Part shown: positions 45,778-53,924 of the stretch, piece by piece
Layout of the letters: each line of letters starts with the position of its first letter
Position numbering within the stretch: the first letter of the stretch is position 1
Notes under the pieces: model-generated
What the model saw: the letters and a program-made list of their open reading frames with translations, nothing else
What the model was told of the DNA's origin: nothing
Database searches by the model: none
NCBI RefSeq assembly: GCF_003725735.1
Contig: NZ_RJTM01000028.1
Span: forward strand, 33,079-97,078
Reading direction: 5' to 3'
Source of the DNA: Sinomicrobium pectinilyticum
GTDB lineage: Bacteria; Bacteroidota; Bacteroidia; Flavobacteriales; Flavobacteriaceae
Length of the DNA: 64,000 bases
Position numbers and translations under genes: made by a program

Positions 45778-45829
45778 AAGCACGGAGCACGAAGTTCGAA
45801 ATAGTTTTTCGGCTTCGTGCTCCGTGCTT
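45778..45829. repeat. Intergenic inverted repeat, GCACGAAG family, copy 2
   Basis: Arms AAGCACGGAGCACGAAG (45778-45794) and CTTCGTGCTCCGTGCTT (45813-45829): exact 17-bp inverted repeat with 18-nt loop. It shares the GCACGAAG/CTTCGTGC core and neighbouring AAGTCCGAAGT with the element at 12589-12676. It lies between convergent trxB and DUF1080 genes and could act as a terminator, though the T-run is missing. Confidence 0.8.
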
Positions 45830-45854
45830 CATTCTTCCAACTAACCTCGTGCCT

Positions 45855-46724
45855 CTAATCCCGCACTCCTTCCAATACTCTCTTCAATTGTTCAGGATCA
45901 TCCATGTAAGGATCGAGGTCCAGAAGGTCTACTTTGCGGAACTCTATAGGGTGGCTTTCGCTTTGCAGGGAAATATAACCTTCCTTAATCAGTTCTCCGT
46001 CCTTTTTTACAGCAGGATCAAAATCAGATACGGAACCCGCTCCGTATTGCGGTTTATAATAGGTAAGGACCGTATCGTTTTCCACGATATGATGTATGAC
46101 CGAATCTCTCAGGACAAGCATATCCATCCGTACCCATTGATCGCCGTGATATGTCTTGGAACTGGAGTTCAGGCAGTGATCGGTATAAAGCGTATCCGCA
46201 ATAACCACATTGGTGCCGGGAGTACAGAGGTTACCCGTAGGCCTGGGGTCGGAACCGTCTCCTCCAAGTATCTGGGCCTCTATAGAGATGGGAAAATCCT
46301 GGTCCTTCAACATGCTCTCCGGGGATTGCCCGTGCAGCATAGCTCCGCTGTTACGCCATGCCCAGCCTTCACCTTCCGGGGCCTGTTCCCCCATGAAGCG
46401 ATACTCCAGCCGCAGGAGGTAAGCTGAAAAGGGCTTTTTGTAGAATATGTGCCCGTATTGCCGGTCGAATTTTTCATATCCGTCATAGCGGACCTTAAGC
46501 AGTCCGTCCTCCACGCGAAAGGTATTGGCGTAGTTATCTCCCAACTCGTGTTTGGATATTTTTACTTTCCAGTCATCCAGGTCCTTACCGTTAAAAAGGG
46601 AGATCCATTCCGGTTTTTTTACGGTTGTCTCTGCTGCCGGTTCGACAGAGGTTTTTTCTTTGTTTTTCGTCTGGCAGGAAATGATTAGGGTTGCTAAACA
46701 TAAAGTGCATAAGAACTGCTTCAT
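45855..46724 (-). CDS. DUF1080 (3-keto-disaccharide hydrolase domain) lipoprotein
   Basis: A 289-residue lipoprotein (lipobox LIISC, Cys17). The DUF1080 domain covers about residues 38-275 with the family pattern WISLFNGKDLDDWKVKI at the start, WRNSGAMLHGQSPESM, SIEAQILGG and EGYISLQSESHPIEFRKVDL at the end. The fold is a concanavalin-like jelly roll; some members hydrolyse 3-keto-glycosides made by sugar dehydrogenases. It is divergent from the first susC gene, 179 bases apart, and may be functionally tied to that pair. Confidence 0.88.
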   Translation of the reverse strand: MKQFLCTLCLATLIISCQTKNKEKTSVEPAAETTVKKPEWISLFNGKDLDDWKVKISKHELGDNYANTFRVEDGLLKVRYDGYEKFDRQYGHIFYKKPFSAYLLRLEYRFMGEQAPEGEGWAWRNSGAMLHGQSPESMLKDQDFPISIEAQILGGDGSDPRPTGNLCTPGTNVVIADTLYTDHCLNSSSKTYHGDQWVRMDMLVLRDSVIHHIVENDTVLTYYKPQYGAGSVSDFDPAVKKDGELIKEGYISLQSESHPIEFRKVDLLDLDPYMDDPEQLKRVLEGVRD

Positions 46725-46862
46725 GGTAGTGTCTGATTTTTTGAATAAGTGATAAACTTACATAAAAAAATCATTTCTTTCAATGTATTGTTTTTTATAT
46801 GTGTTAATCGTTAAAATGTGAAATGAATATGTTATGATTAAGTTAATTTGGTGTTATATTGT

Positions 46863-46870
46863 TATATTTG
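46863..46870 (+). promoter_or_regulatory. Predicted promoter -7 element of the first SusC/SusD pair
   Basis: TATATTTG, a perfect TAnnTTTG, 33 bases before the susC ATG. No -33 element at the usual distance. Confidence 0.5.
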
Positions 46871-46903
46871 GATTTATACCTGAATAATAAACTGAACTAA
46901 CAC

Positions 46904-49900
46904 ATGAGAAAATTACTGCTAATCACGCTTGCGGCGTGTACCCTTTTTGGCTTTAAGGGAGTGGCCCAGGTCACCGGAACCATTACAGATGCACAAAATA
47001 CACCGCTCCCCGGGGTGAGTATTATTATTGTAGGCTCAACCACGGGAACTACTTCGGACTTTGACGGAAATTACACGATCAGGGCCTCCACGGGCGATAT
47101 ACTTCGGTTTTCCTATGTGGGCATGACCACCGTAACCCGTACGGTAGGGGAATCTGATGTTATTGATGTACTACTGGAAGAAGATGCCCAGGCGCTGGAT
47201 GAGGTTGTGGTTACGGCGCTGGGGATAGAACGGACGGAACGCTCCCTGGGTTTCGCTTCCCAAAAAGTGGATGAGGAACTTCTGAACGCGAACAAACAGT
47301 CCAATGTCGTCAATTCCCTGCAGGGAAAGATTGCCGGTGTAACCATAAACAGTACAGGGGGTGCCCCTGGGCAGGGTGCTAACATACAGATAAGGGGAAT
47401 TAATTCCATAGACCCTTCCCGCGATAACCAGCCGCTGTTTGTCATAGACGGGGTGCTCATAGACAACAGTACCTCGACATTCGGTGATGGTGCCGAATTA
47501 AGAGGGATGAGCAACCGTGCTGCGGATCTTAACCCCAACAATATAGAAACCATAAATGTGCTCAAAGGAGGGGCCGCAACTGCGCTTTACGGGCTTCGCG
47601 GTGCTAATGGGGTTGTGGTAATTACCACCAAATCGGGGAAAGCCGGGGCCATAAGAGTAAGTTATTCGAGCACTTATGGTATTGATAACGTAAATAAATT
47701 TCCGGATATACAGGACAAATTCAGCCAGGGGTGGATGGGTGAATATAACCCGGATGATTTCTGGCCTTCCTGGGGGCCAACGGTGGAAGAGGCCAAGGCC
47801 CTGGACCCTACCCACCCGGATAAGCTCTATAATCATGTAGAAGATGCGTTTAAAACTGGCTCCCAATTCCGGAACGACCTGTCTTTTTCCGGAGGGAACG
47901 AAACCATAACCTTCCTGGCTTCTTTGTCGCAATTCGACCAGAAAGGGATTTTGCCTTTTACGGATTACAAGAATTATCAGGCCCGTCTCAATACGGATGT
48001 GAAGATCAGCGATAAGTTCAAAATGGGAATGAGTATGTCTTATATTAATTCCGGAGGGTACCGTTATAACCCGGACAGGTACAACGAACAGTTGGTATAC
48101 TGGTCGGGGAGGCATGATGTTACGGACTTCCGGGAAGATAACGGCACGATGAGGTCCTACGGAGGCACCTCTAACCCCATATATGTGGCTTCTACCAACC
48201 GGTTTAAGGATGATGTAGACCGTTTCATAGGTAGTGTGAACTTCACATACAGCCCGTTGAGCTGGCTGGACTTCAGTTACCGGGTGGGAACGGATAGTTA
48301 TAATGACAACCGCAGAAGGACTGCGGTAGGATTCCGGGGGCTTGAAGGGGAACGCCTGGTAGAGGACAATGGGGTGAAAGCCGCACCGGGAAGAGGATTT
48401 GTATATGAATACAATACCCGTTTCCAGACACTTAACAGTACCTTTATAGCCAGTGCCAAACACAATTTTTCTGATGACCTTAACGCTACCGTGCGTATAG
48501 GACATGAATTGTATACCCGGAAAGTAAGGAATACCGGGACCGAAGGGTCCGACCTCACGGTTTACAACTGGTTTGACCTCAGGAATGCCAATATCCTGAA
48601 TATCATCAATACGGACAAAAATGAAGTTCGCTACCGGTTAATGGGGCTTTTCGGGGAGCTTTCTTTTGATTATAAGCGCTTCCTGTACCTTACGTTTACC
48701 GGTAGGAACGACTGGACATCCAGCCTGGTGAAACCCAACAATTCGTTTTTCTATCCTTCGGCAAGTTTGAGTTATATCTTTAGTGAAAACCTTTCCCTGC
48801 CAGATTTTATCAGCAACGGTAAATTCCGTTTCTCCTATGCGAGAATAGGTAAAGATGCCCTGTCTTACGCTACTAGCCGCGGATACGGTAGTTATTCCGA
48901 TTTGCCTTCCGGATATATCGGTTTCACCCGTTCATCCCTGCTCGGAGACCCGGAACTGCGACCGGAATTTACGGACACCTATGAAACCGGACTGGAGATG
49001 TCGTTCCTGAATTCCCGTCTGGGCTTTAACTTTACGTATTATTATTCTACCAGTAAGGACCAGATCATAGAGGTGCCGGTTTCTTCAGGCACGGGATATG
49101 TTAAGGCAGTAGTTAATTCCGGGAGTATGCGAAACCAGGGTGTGGAAGTCACACTATTTGCCACACCGGTAAAAAAAGAAGACTTCTCCTGGGAAACACA
49201 GCTTAACTTTTCAGCCAACAGGAACAAGATACTGGACATACGTGAAGGCTTGGAAGAAATTATCCTGGAATCACAATTCGGTTATATCGGGTCTACCGTA
49301 ACCATGAAACTGGTCCCCGGAGAAGCATATGGTTCGCTTTTTGGCTCTGTGTACAAAAGGTATTACACGGAGGAAGAGATCCAGGCAGGAGTGGACCAGA
49401 AAGCACATCTGGACAAATCCCGTCCCATTGTAATCGGCGAAGACGGTTTCCCGGTAATGGAGCAGCAATCGGTACAAAAGATACTGGGTAACGCACAACC
49501 GAAATGGATAGGAGGATGGAGCAATACCTTCCGGTATAAAAATATAACACTCACCACGCTGATGGATGCACGAATAGGACAATACAGGTATAACCAGCTG
49601 GCTAATTTTTATGCGGCGTTCGGTATGTCGGAGATTACGGAGAACAGAAATGATTATAAAGTCTTTAAAGGAGTAACGGCAGACGGAGCCCCGAATACCC
49701 GGGAAGTCTGGCTGGGACAGGGAACGGACCCAAATACAGGAAGGGATTACGGCATCGGTTACTATAGGAACAATTACAGGGCGGTATCCGAGAATTTTGT
49801 GGAAGATGCCTCCTGGGTGCGCCTGCGCTCGGTTTCCCTCACCTATAACCTGCCCGAAAAATGGCTGGATAATTCCTTTATACGAAGAGCCAGCTTTACG

Positions 49901-50053
49901 GCTACAGGAAACAATCTATGGCTTTGGACCGAATATGACGGTTACGATCCGGAAAGCAGTTCTTTTTCCAGCGGGTCCAATATAGACGGTTTTTCAGGTT
50001 TTACCTATCCTGCACTCCGAAGTTTCCTTTTTACTGTTAATGTTGAACTGTAA
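46904..50053 (+). CDS. SusC/RagA-family TonB-dependent transporter, first pair
   Basis: A 1049-residue outer-membrane transporter. Signal peptide (about 1-22), CarboxypepD_reg-like domain (about 24-95: VTGTITDAQNTPLPGVSIIIVG, TSDFDGNYTI), TonB-box-like DEVVVTALG (about 99-107), plug domain (LQGKIAGV, IRGINSI, PLFVIDGV, LKGGAATALYGLRGANGVVVITTK) and a 22-strand barrel to the end (final strand FLFTVNVEL). There is no N-terminal STN domain, so it is not wired to an anti-sigma factor. The substrate is unknown. The susD start is 10 bases after its stop. Confidence 0.95.
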   Translation: MRKLLLITLAACTLFGFKGVAQVTGTITDAQNTPLPGVSIIIVGSTTGTTSDFDGNYTIRASTGDILRFSYVGMTTVTRTVGESDVIDVLLEEDAQALDEVVVTALGIERTERSLGFASQKVDEELLNANKQSNVVNSLQGKIAGVTINSTGGAPGQGANIQIRGINSIDPSRDNQPLFVIDGVLIDNSTSTFGDGAELRGMSNRAADLNPNNIETINVLKGGAATALYGLRGANGVVVITTKSGKAGAIRVSYSSTYGIDNVNKFPDIQDKFSQGWMGEYNPDDFWPSWGPTVEEAKALDPTHPDKLYNHVEDAFKTGSQFRNDLSFSGGNETITFLASLSQFDQKGILPFTDYKNYQARLNTDVKISDKFKMGMSMSYINSGGYRYNPDRYNEQLVYWSGRHDVTDFREDNGTMRSYGGTSNPIYVASTNRFKDDVDRFIGSVNFTYSPLSWLDFSYRVGTDSYNDNRRRTAVGFRGLEGERLVEDNGVKAAPGRGFVYEYNTRFQTLNSTFIASAKHNFSDDLNATVRIGHELYTRKVRNTGTEGSDLTVYNWFDLRNANILNIINTDKNEVRYRLMGLFGELSFDYKRFLYLTFTGRNDWTSSLVKPNNSFFYPSASLSYIFSENLSLPDFISNGKFRFSYARIGKDALSYATSRGYGSYSDLPSGYIGFTRSSLLGDPELRPEFTDTYETGLEMSFLNSRLGFNFTYYYSTSKDQIIEVPVSSGTGYVKAVVNSGSMRNQGVEVTLFATPVKKEDFSWETQLNFSANRNKILDIREGLEEIILESQFGYIGSTVTMKLVPGEAYGSLFGSVYKRYYTEEEIQAGVDQKAHLDKSRPIVIGEDGFPVMEQQSVQKILGNAQPKWIGGWSNTFRYKNITLTTLMDARIGQYRYNQLANFYAAFGMSEITENRNDYKVFKGVTADGAPNTREVWLGQGTDPNTGRDYGIGYYRNNYRAVSENFVEDASWVRLRSVSLTYNLPEKWLDNSFIRRASFTATGNNLWLWTEYDGYDPESSSFSSGSNIDGFSGFTYPALRSFLFTVNVEL

Positions 50054-50063
50054 ACCTTTTGAA

Positions 50064-51494
50064 ATGAAATCCACACAAAAAATTATATCCGTATACAGCC
50101 TCATCGTATTGACACTCATCATACAGGGATGCAGGGACAATTATTTTGACCTTAATGAAAACCCGAACCTGGTCCAGGACCCTCCCCTGGATGCTTTATT
50201 GACCACGGTAACACATAAAACCGGACTGAACAGCCAGCGTTTTGCCGCTTTTACCGGTTATTATACCCAGTATATCGCCAATCCCTCCGCAGGAGGTTCG
50301 GCAGATACCTACCAGGTTACGGATAACAGCACCCAGTGGGACTATGCCTATTACGCGATGGCCGACCTGTATGATATGCAGGTCCTGGCAAGAGAATTAG
50401 GCTCTTCCGAGCATCTGGGGGTCGCGAATATCCTGATGGCTTACCACATCGGACTGGTTTCGGATGTCTGGGGGTCGGCGCCGTTCTCCGACGGGTTCGG
50501 GGGCAACACCCTGGCGCCGGAATACGATTCGGAAGAAGCGCTTTACCAGGAAGCATTAAGACTGATAATCGAAGGTATTGACGAACTGCAGAAAACAGGC
50601 TCTAATCTTCAGCTCGGGGAAACGGAAGACCTTATTCACGGGGGAGATGTACAGGCATGGATAAAGACAGCCTATGCCCTGCAGGCCAGATTTCTGAATA
50701 AGATATCCAAAAAAGCGGAATATAGTGCCTCACAGGTACTCGATGCCATCGATAATTCATATGCTTCCAATACGGACGATGCGGAAATGGGAGTTTTCGA
50801 AGGAATAAATCCCTGGGCACAGATTGCGAGAAATAATGCCAACGACCTGCTCGGCGGATGGTTGTCCGATAACTGGATAAATCACTTGAACGGGGAAAAA
50901 TACGGCGTGTTTGATCCGAGGATAGAGAAAATCACTGACCTGACCGTAAACGGAGAATATGTGGGAACGAGGAACGGGGAAGGAAATACCGGGGGCGCCA
51001 ATACCATTAAGGACGAATGTTATATAAGCGAGAACTCTACCGTTACTTCTCCCGAATCCCCGCTTGTTATTGTAAGTTATGCCGAGATGAAATTTGTAGA
51101 AGCAGAGGCGGCTTTCCGTTCCGGAGATACGGAGAGGGCTTATGATGCATACCTGGAAGGTATTCGTGCCCATATGGAAAAACTGGAAGTATCGGGAGAA
51201 GATGCCGGTGATTATATAGCTAACCCCGAAGTCGGTGTAGGAATGGCAAACCTGACGCTGGACCTGATCTTCAAGGAAAAGTATGTGGTTACCTATCTGA
51301 ACCCGGAAGCATGGAATGATATGCGGAGGCATGATTATATGTACGAAGATTTCCGGATGCCTTTAAATGCAGTTCTGGATACCTTTATACGGCGTGTGGC
51401 ATATCCCAGTAACGAAAGGTCTGAAAATGGTAATAATGTCCCGGAGGAAGTTCCCCTTTCCACACCTTTGTGGTGGGACAGGCAGGAAGATTGA
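50064..51494 (+). CDS. SusD/RagB-like lipoprotein, first pair (SusD-like_2 type)
   Basis: A 476-residue surface lipoprotein, lid of the adjacent SusC barrel. Signal MKSTQKIISVYSLIVLTLIIQGC with Cys23 lipidated. The pattern (NENPNLVQDPPLDALL, WDYAYYAMADLYDMQVLARE, ADPSFSDGFGG-like start, KTAYALQARFLNKIS, MKFVEAEAAFRSGD) fits the SusD-like_2 group often found with transporters lacking nearby enzymes. The ATG at 50064 was chosen over one at 50040 that overlaps susC and would precede the signal. Its last 170 bases recur as a relic at 63622-63793. Confidence 0.93.
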   Translation: MKSTQKIISVYSLIVLTLIIQGCRDNYFDLNENPNLVQDPPLDALLTTVTHKTGLNSQRFAAFTGYYTQYIANPSAGGSADTYQVTDNSTQWDYAYYAMADLYDMQVLARELGSSEHLGVANILMAYHIGLVSDVWGSAPFSDGFGGNTLAPEYDSEEALYQEALRLIIEGIDELQKTGSNLQLGETEDLIHGGDVQAWIKTAYALQARFLNKISKKAEYSASQVLDAIDNSYASNTDDAEMGVFEGINPWAQIARNNANDLLGGWLSDNWINHLNGEKYGVFDPRIEKITDLTVNGEYVGTRNGEGNTGGANTIKDECYISENSTVTSPESPLVIVSYAEMKFVEAEAAFRSGDTERAYDAYLEGIRAHMEKLEVSGEDAGDYIANPEVGVGMANLTLDLIFKEKYVVTYLNPEAWNDMRRHDYMYEDFRMPLNAVLDTFIRRVAYPSNERSENGNNVPEEVPLSTPLWWDRQED

Positions 51495-51541
51495 GATTTC
51501 TGTGAAAAGGACCCGGCGGGCCGATGTCATTTAGTTAAGCA
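51330..51541 (+). repeat. Left direct repeat: end of susD plus downstream flank
   Basis: This stretch (susD tail and 47 bases beyond its stop) is repeated with most bases identical at 63631-63841, in the same orientation, on the other side of the second PUL. The last 21 bases GCCGATGTCATTTAGTTAAGC are identical in both. Confidence 0.85.
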
Positions 51542-51558
51542 ACGTGGATAATGGACAA

Positions 51559-51720
51559 GAAAAAAGGCTCCCCTCTTCAGATAAAAGGCTGGGAGGGGAG
51601 CTGTTTTGCGGTGAGTTTTGACAAGCTCATGCTTTGGCGTGCATACACAGGTATTTGCGGATATTCGAATGCCCCGGGATTTCAAACCCTTCCCCATAAC
51701 TTACTTAGATGAACCCGGCA
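51559..51720. repeat. Diverged copy of the 255-bp repeat family with hairpin
   Basis: A hairpin region AAAGGCTCCCCTCTTCAGAT ... GGGAGGGGAGC (51565-51601) is followed by TTTTGCGG-TGAGTTTTGA, GCATACACAGG, GCGGATATT and CCCCGGGATTTCAAACCC, which line up with the minus strand of the repeats at 35608-36117. The rest of the 51495-51971 interval contains no gene that I can recognise. Confidence 0.6.
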
Positions 51721-51971
51721 GCCATCGTCCCGGCTGTTAAATCTGCCATGCTATACAACCAAAATAGAGATGGCTGAGTGCCAGCCGCGGGCCGGTGTAT
51801 AGATGCCATCGATTTTTAAGAGCAGACGGATTGGTCATTCTTTTTTTTGAAATTCGTGTGGGAGATAATAATTTTTGGATTATTAATTATAAATTGCATC
51901 GATAATATTTTTATCCGTATAATTAACTAAATTTATTAAGATTTACTCAATAAAACACATTAGACCATCTT

Positions 51972-52532
51972 TTGAAACGGATCCGGTTACATACCGAAAA
52001 GACAGAAAAAGATCGTGACGATTGTGCTTCTTTCGACAATTTATTCAGGCTTTATTACGATAAATTACTGCATATAGCCAGGGGGTATGTCACTTGTCAG
52101 AAAGATGCCGAAGAGATTGTTCAGAATACTTTTTTAAAACTCTGGGAAAACAGGAGCGACATTGGTTCTATCAGGAATATTAACAGCTATCTCTATACCC
52201 TTACCAGGAATGGTTGCCTGGACCTTTTAAGGCACCGCGAAGTACGGCTTGATTATTCGGAGAAAAAAAAATCCATTCAGCAGCAGTTCTTGAAGGATGA
52301 AGCCGCATCACTCTTACTGGAAAACGAATTACAGAAAAAGATTAATGAAAGTATCGAACTGCTTCCGGACAAATGCAAAGAAGTGTTTGTAAAAAGCAGG
52401 ATTGAGGGTATGAAGCGAAAGGAAATCGCGACTCTTTTAAATTTATCTCCCAGGACCGTTGATAATCATATTGCCAATGCTTTAAAACATATGAGGCTTC
52501 ATTTAAAGGACTTCATTTCCCTGTTTCTTTAA
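51972..52532 (+). CDS. ECF-type RNA polymerase sigma factor
   Basis: A 186-residue sigma-70 family protein of the Bacteroidetes ECF group. Region 2 (about 22-90: FRLYYDKLLHIARGYV, DAEEIVQNTFLKLWE, NINSYLYTLTRNGCLDLLR) and region 4 (about 128-180: LPDKCKEVFVKSRIEGMKRKEIATLLNLSPRTVDNHIANAL) are clear. The only sensible start is TTG at 51972. With the FecR-type gene 70 bases downstream and the STN-bearing SusC it forms a trans-envelope signalling chain that switches on the locus when its ligand is imported. Confidence 0.93.
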   Translation: MKRIRLHTEKTEKDRDDCASFDNLFRLYYDKLLHIARGYVTCQKDAEEIVQNTFLKLWENRSDIGSIRNINSYLYTLTRNGCLDLLRHREVRLDYSEKKKSIQQQFLKDEAASLLLENELQKKINESIELLPDKCKEVFVKSRIEGMKRKEIATLLNLSPRTVDNHIANALKHMRLHLKDFISLFL

Positions 52533-52602
52533 ACTTTCTGCTATTCATCTTAGGTAATTGTTCTTTTAGAATCGTCTATATTAATAAAGGCGATTTTATT
52601 TC

Positions 52603-53751
52603 ATGGACGATTTAATCTTAAGATATATTGAAGAAAAAGCGAATTCTTCCGAAATAAGGATTGTGGAAGACTGGATTACCGCATCGGCGGAAAATCAAAA
52701 ATACTACAATGATTTTAAGGCAAGATACCTCGCAGGTACTTTTGATCTGACATCTTCATCAGTCGATGTGGAAACAGAATTATCTGCTTTTAAGGTATCT
52801 GTCGAAAAAAGGAGTAAAAGAAATATCATTTCTTTACCCGGGCATTTACAGAAATATGCCGCGGCAATCATTCTATTGCTCGGGATTTCGGGATGGTTTT
52901 TTTTAACTGACCGAAGTACTTCGCCCAATGATATTCCGGCAGATGTCATAACACTTCAAAAGGAAAACGGCATCATTGAAATTATTCCGGAGAACCGCCG
53001 GGAAGTGATACGGGGACAGGACGGCAGCGTGATCGGAAAACAGAACCGGAATACATTGATATACAATAACGGAAAAACAGGCCGGGGAGACCGGATAAAT
53101 TATAACATTCTGAAGGTCCCTTACGGCAAACGCTTCGACATTGTTCTGTCTGACGGTTCCAAAGTACTTTTGAATTCGGGGACTTCGATCCGGTATCCCG
53201 TAAGGTTTTCGGAGGTCGGGAACCGGGAAGTCACAGTACAGGGGGAAGCTTTTTTTGAGATCACAAAGGATTCCTCGCATCCCTTTGTTGTGAAAGCCAA
53301 TGGCCTGAATGTTCGTGTTCTGGGAACAAAATTCAATGTATCTGCCTATGAAGAGGATCCCGCTGTCCAGACCGTACTGGTGGAAGGGGCTGTCGGGTTG
53401 TATGAAGGGACGGACTATAGGCATTCAGAAAAAACAATACTCACTCCGGGGCATAAGGCCACCTGGGACAAGAAAGATCAGAATATTAATATAGAGGAAA
53501 CAGATGTGTCCGTATATACTTCCTGGATCAGGGGGCAAATGGTTTTCAAACATATGAAACTAAAGCATATTCTAAAAAAGCTGGAACGGCAATACAATGT
53601 TGAGATCGTCCAGCCCGGAGATTCCATCGGAAACATGCTGTTTACTGCAAGCTTTGACAATAAGGAACCTATCACACAGGTCCTGGAGACCTTTAAGGAA
53701 CACTACGGTATTGATTACCGCATGACAGACGACAAGATTATCATTAATTAA
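52603..53751 (+). CDS. FecR-type anti-sigma factor
   Basis: A 382-residue inner-membrane regulator: short cytoplasmic anti-sigma part (1-84), one transmembrane segment (about 85-101, YAAAIILLLGISGWFFL), periplasmic FecR domain (about 170-270: VPYGKRFDIVLSDGSKVLLNSGTSIRYP, GEAFFEI, FVVKANGLNVRVLGTKFNVSAY) and a C-terminal DUF4974/STN-like domain (about 310-382: MVFKHMKLKHILKKLERQYNVEI). It holds the upstream sigma factor until contacted by the STN domain of SusC. Confidence 0.94.
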   Translation: MDDLILRYIEEKANSSEIRIVEDWITASAENQKYYNDFKARYLAGTFDLTSSSVDVETELSAFKVSVEKRSKRNIISLPGHLQKYAAAIILLLGISGWFFLTDRSTSPNDIPADVITLQKENGIIEIIPENRREVIRGQDGSVIGKQNRNTLIYNNGKTGRGDRINYNILKVPYGKRFDIVLSDGSKVLLNSGTSIRYPVRFSEVGNREVTVQGEAFFEITKDSSHPFVVKANGLNVRVLGTKFNVSAYEEDPAVQTVLVEGAVGLYEGTDYRHSEKTILTPGHKATWDKKDQNINIEETDVSVYTSWIRGQMVFKHMKLKHILKKLERQYNVEIVQPGDSIGNMLFTASFDNKEPITQVLETFKEHYGIDYRMTDDKIIIN

Positions 53752-53852
53752 CCCTAAAACAAGATATATGAAAGAAGAAAAAACATGATCGGATAAGAAT
53801 ACAGTTCAATCCGGACACCACCAAACCCTAATGACTTCCTACCCTTAAAAAC

Positions 53853-53876
53853 CGGGAAATGCAGCCACATTTCCCG
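53853..53876 (+). terminator. Hairpin between the anti-sigma and SusC genes
   Basis: Perfect 9-bp stem CGGGAAATG/CATTTCCCG (53853-53861 with 53868-53876) with 6-nt loop and a weak ATTT tail, in the 173-base spacer. It probably limits read-through from the regulator genes. Confidence 0.55.
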
Positions 53877-53924
53877 ATTTGGAAGTGATTAATCAGATTA
53901 ACCACAAAACAGAACCATAAATTT

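Noticed and set aside
51495..51971. Hidden gene between the first susD and the sigma factor
   Set aside because: All frames are broken by stops; the content is the direct repeat, a hairpin and a diverged repeat copy.
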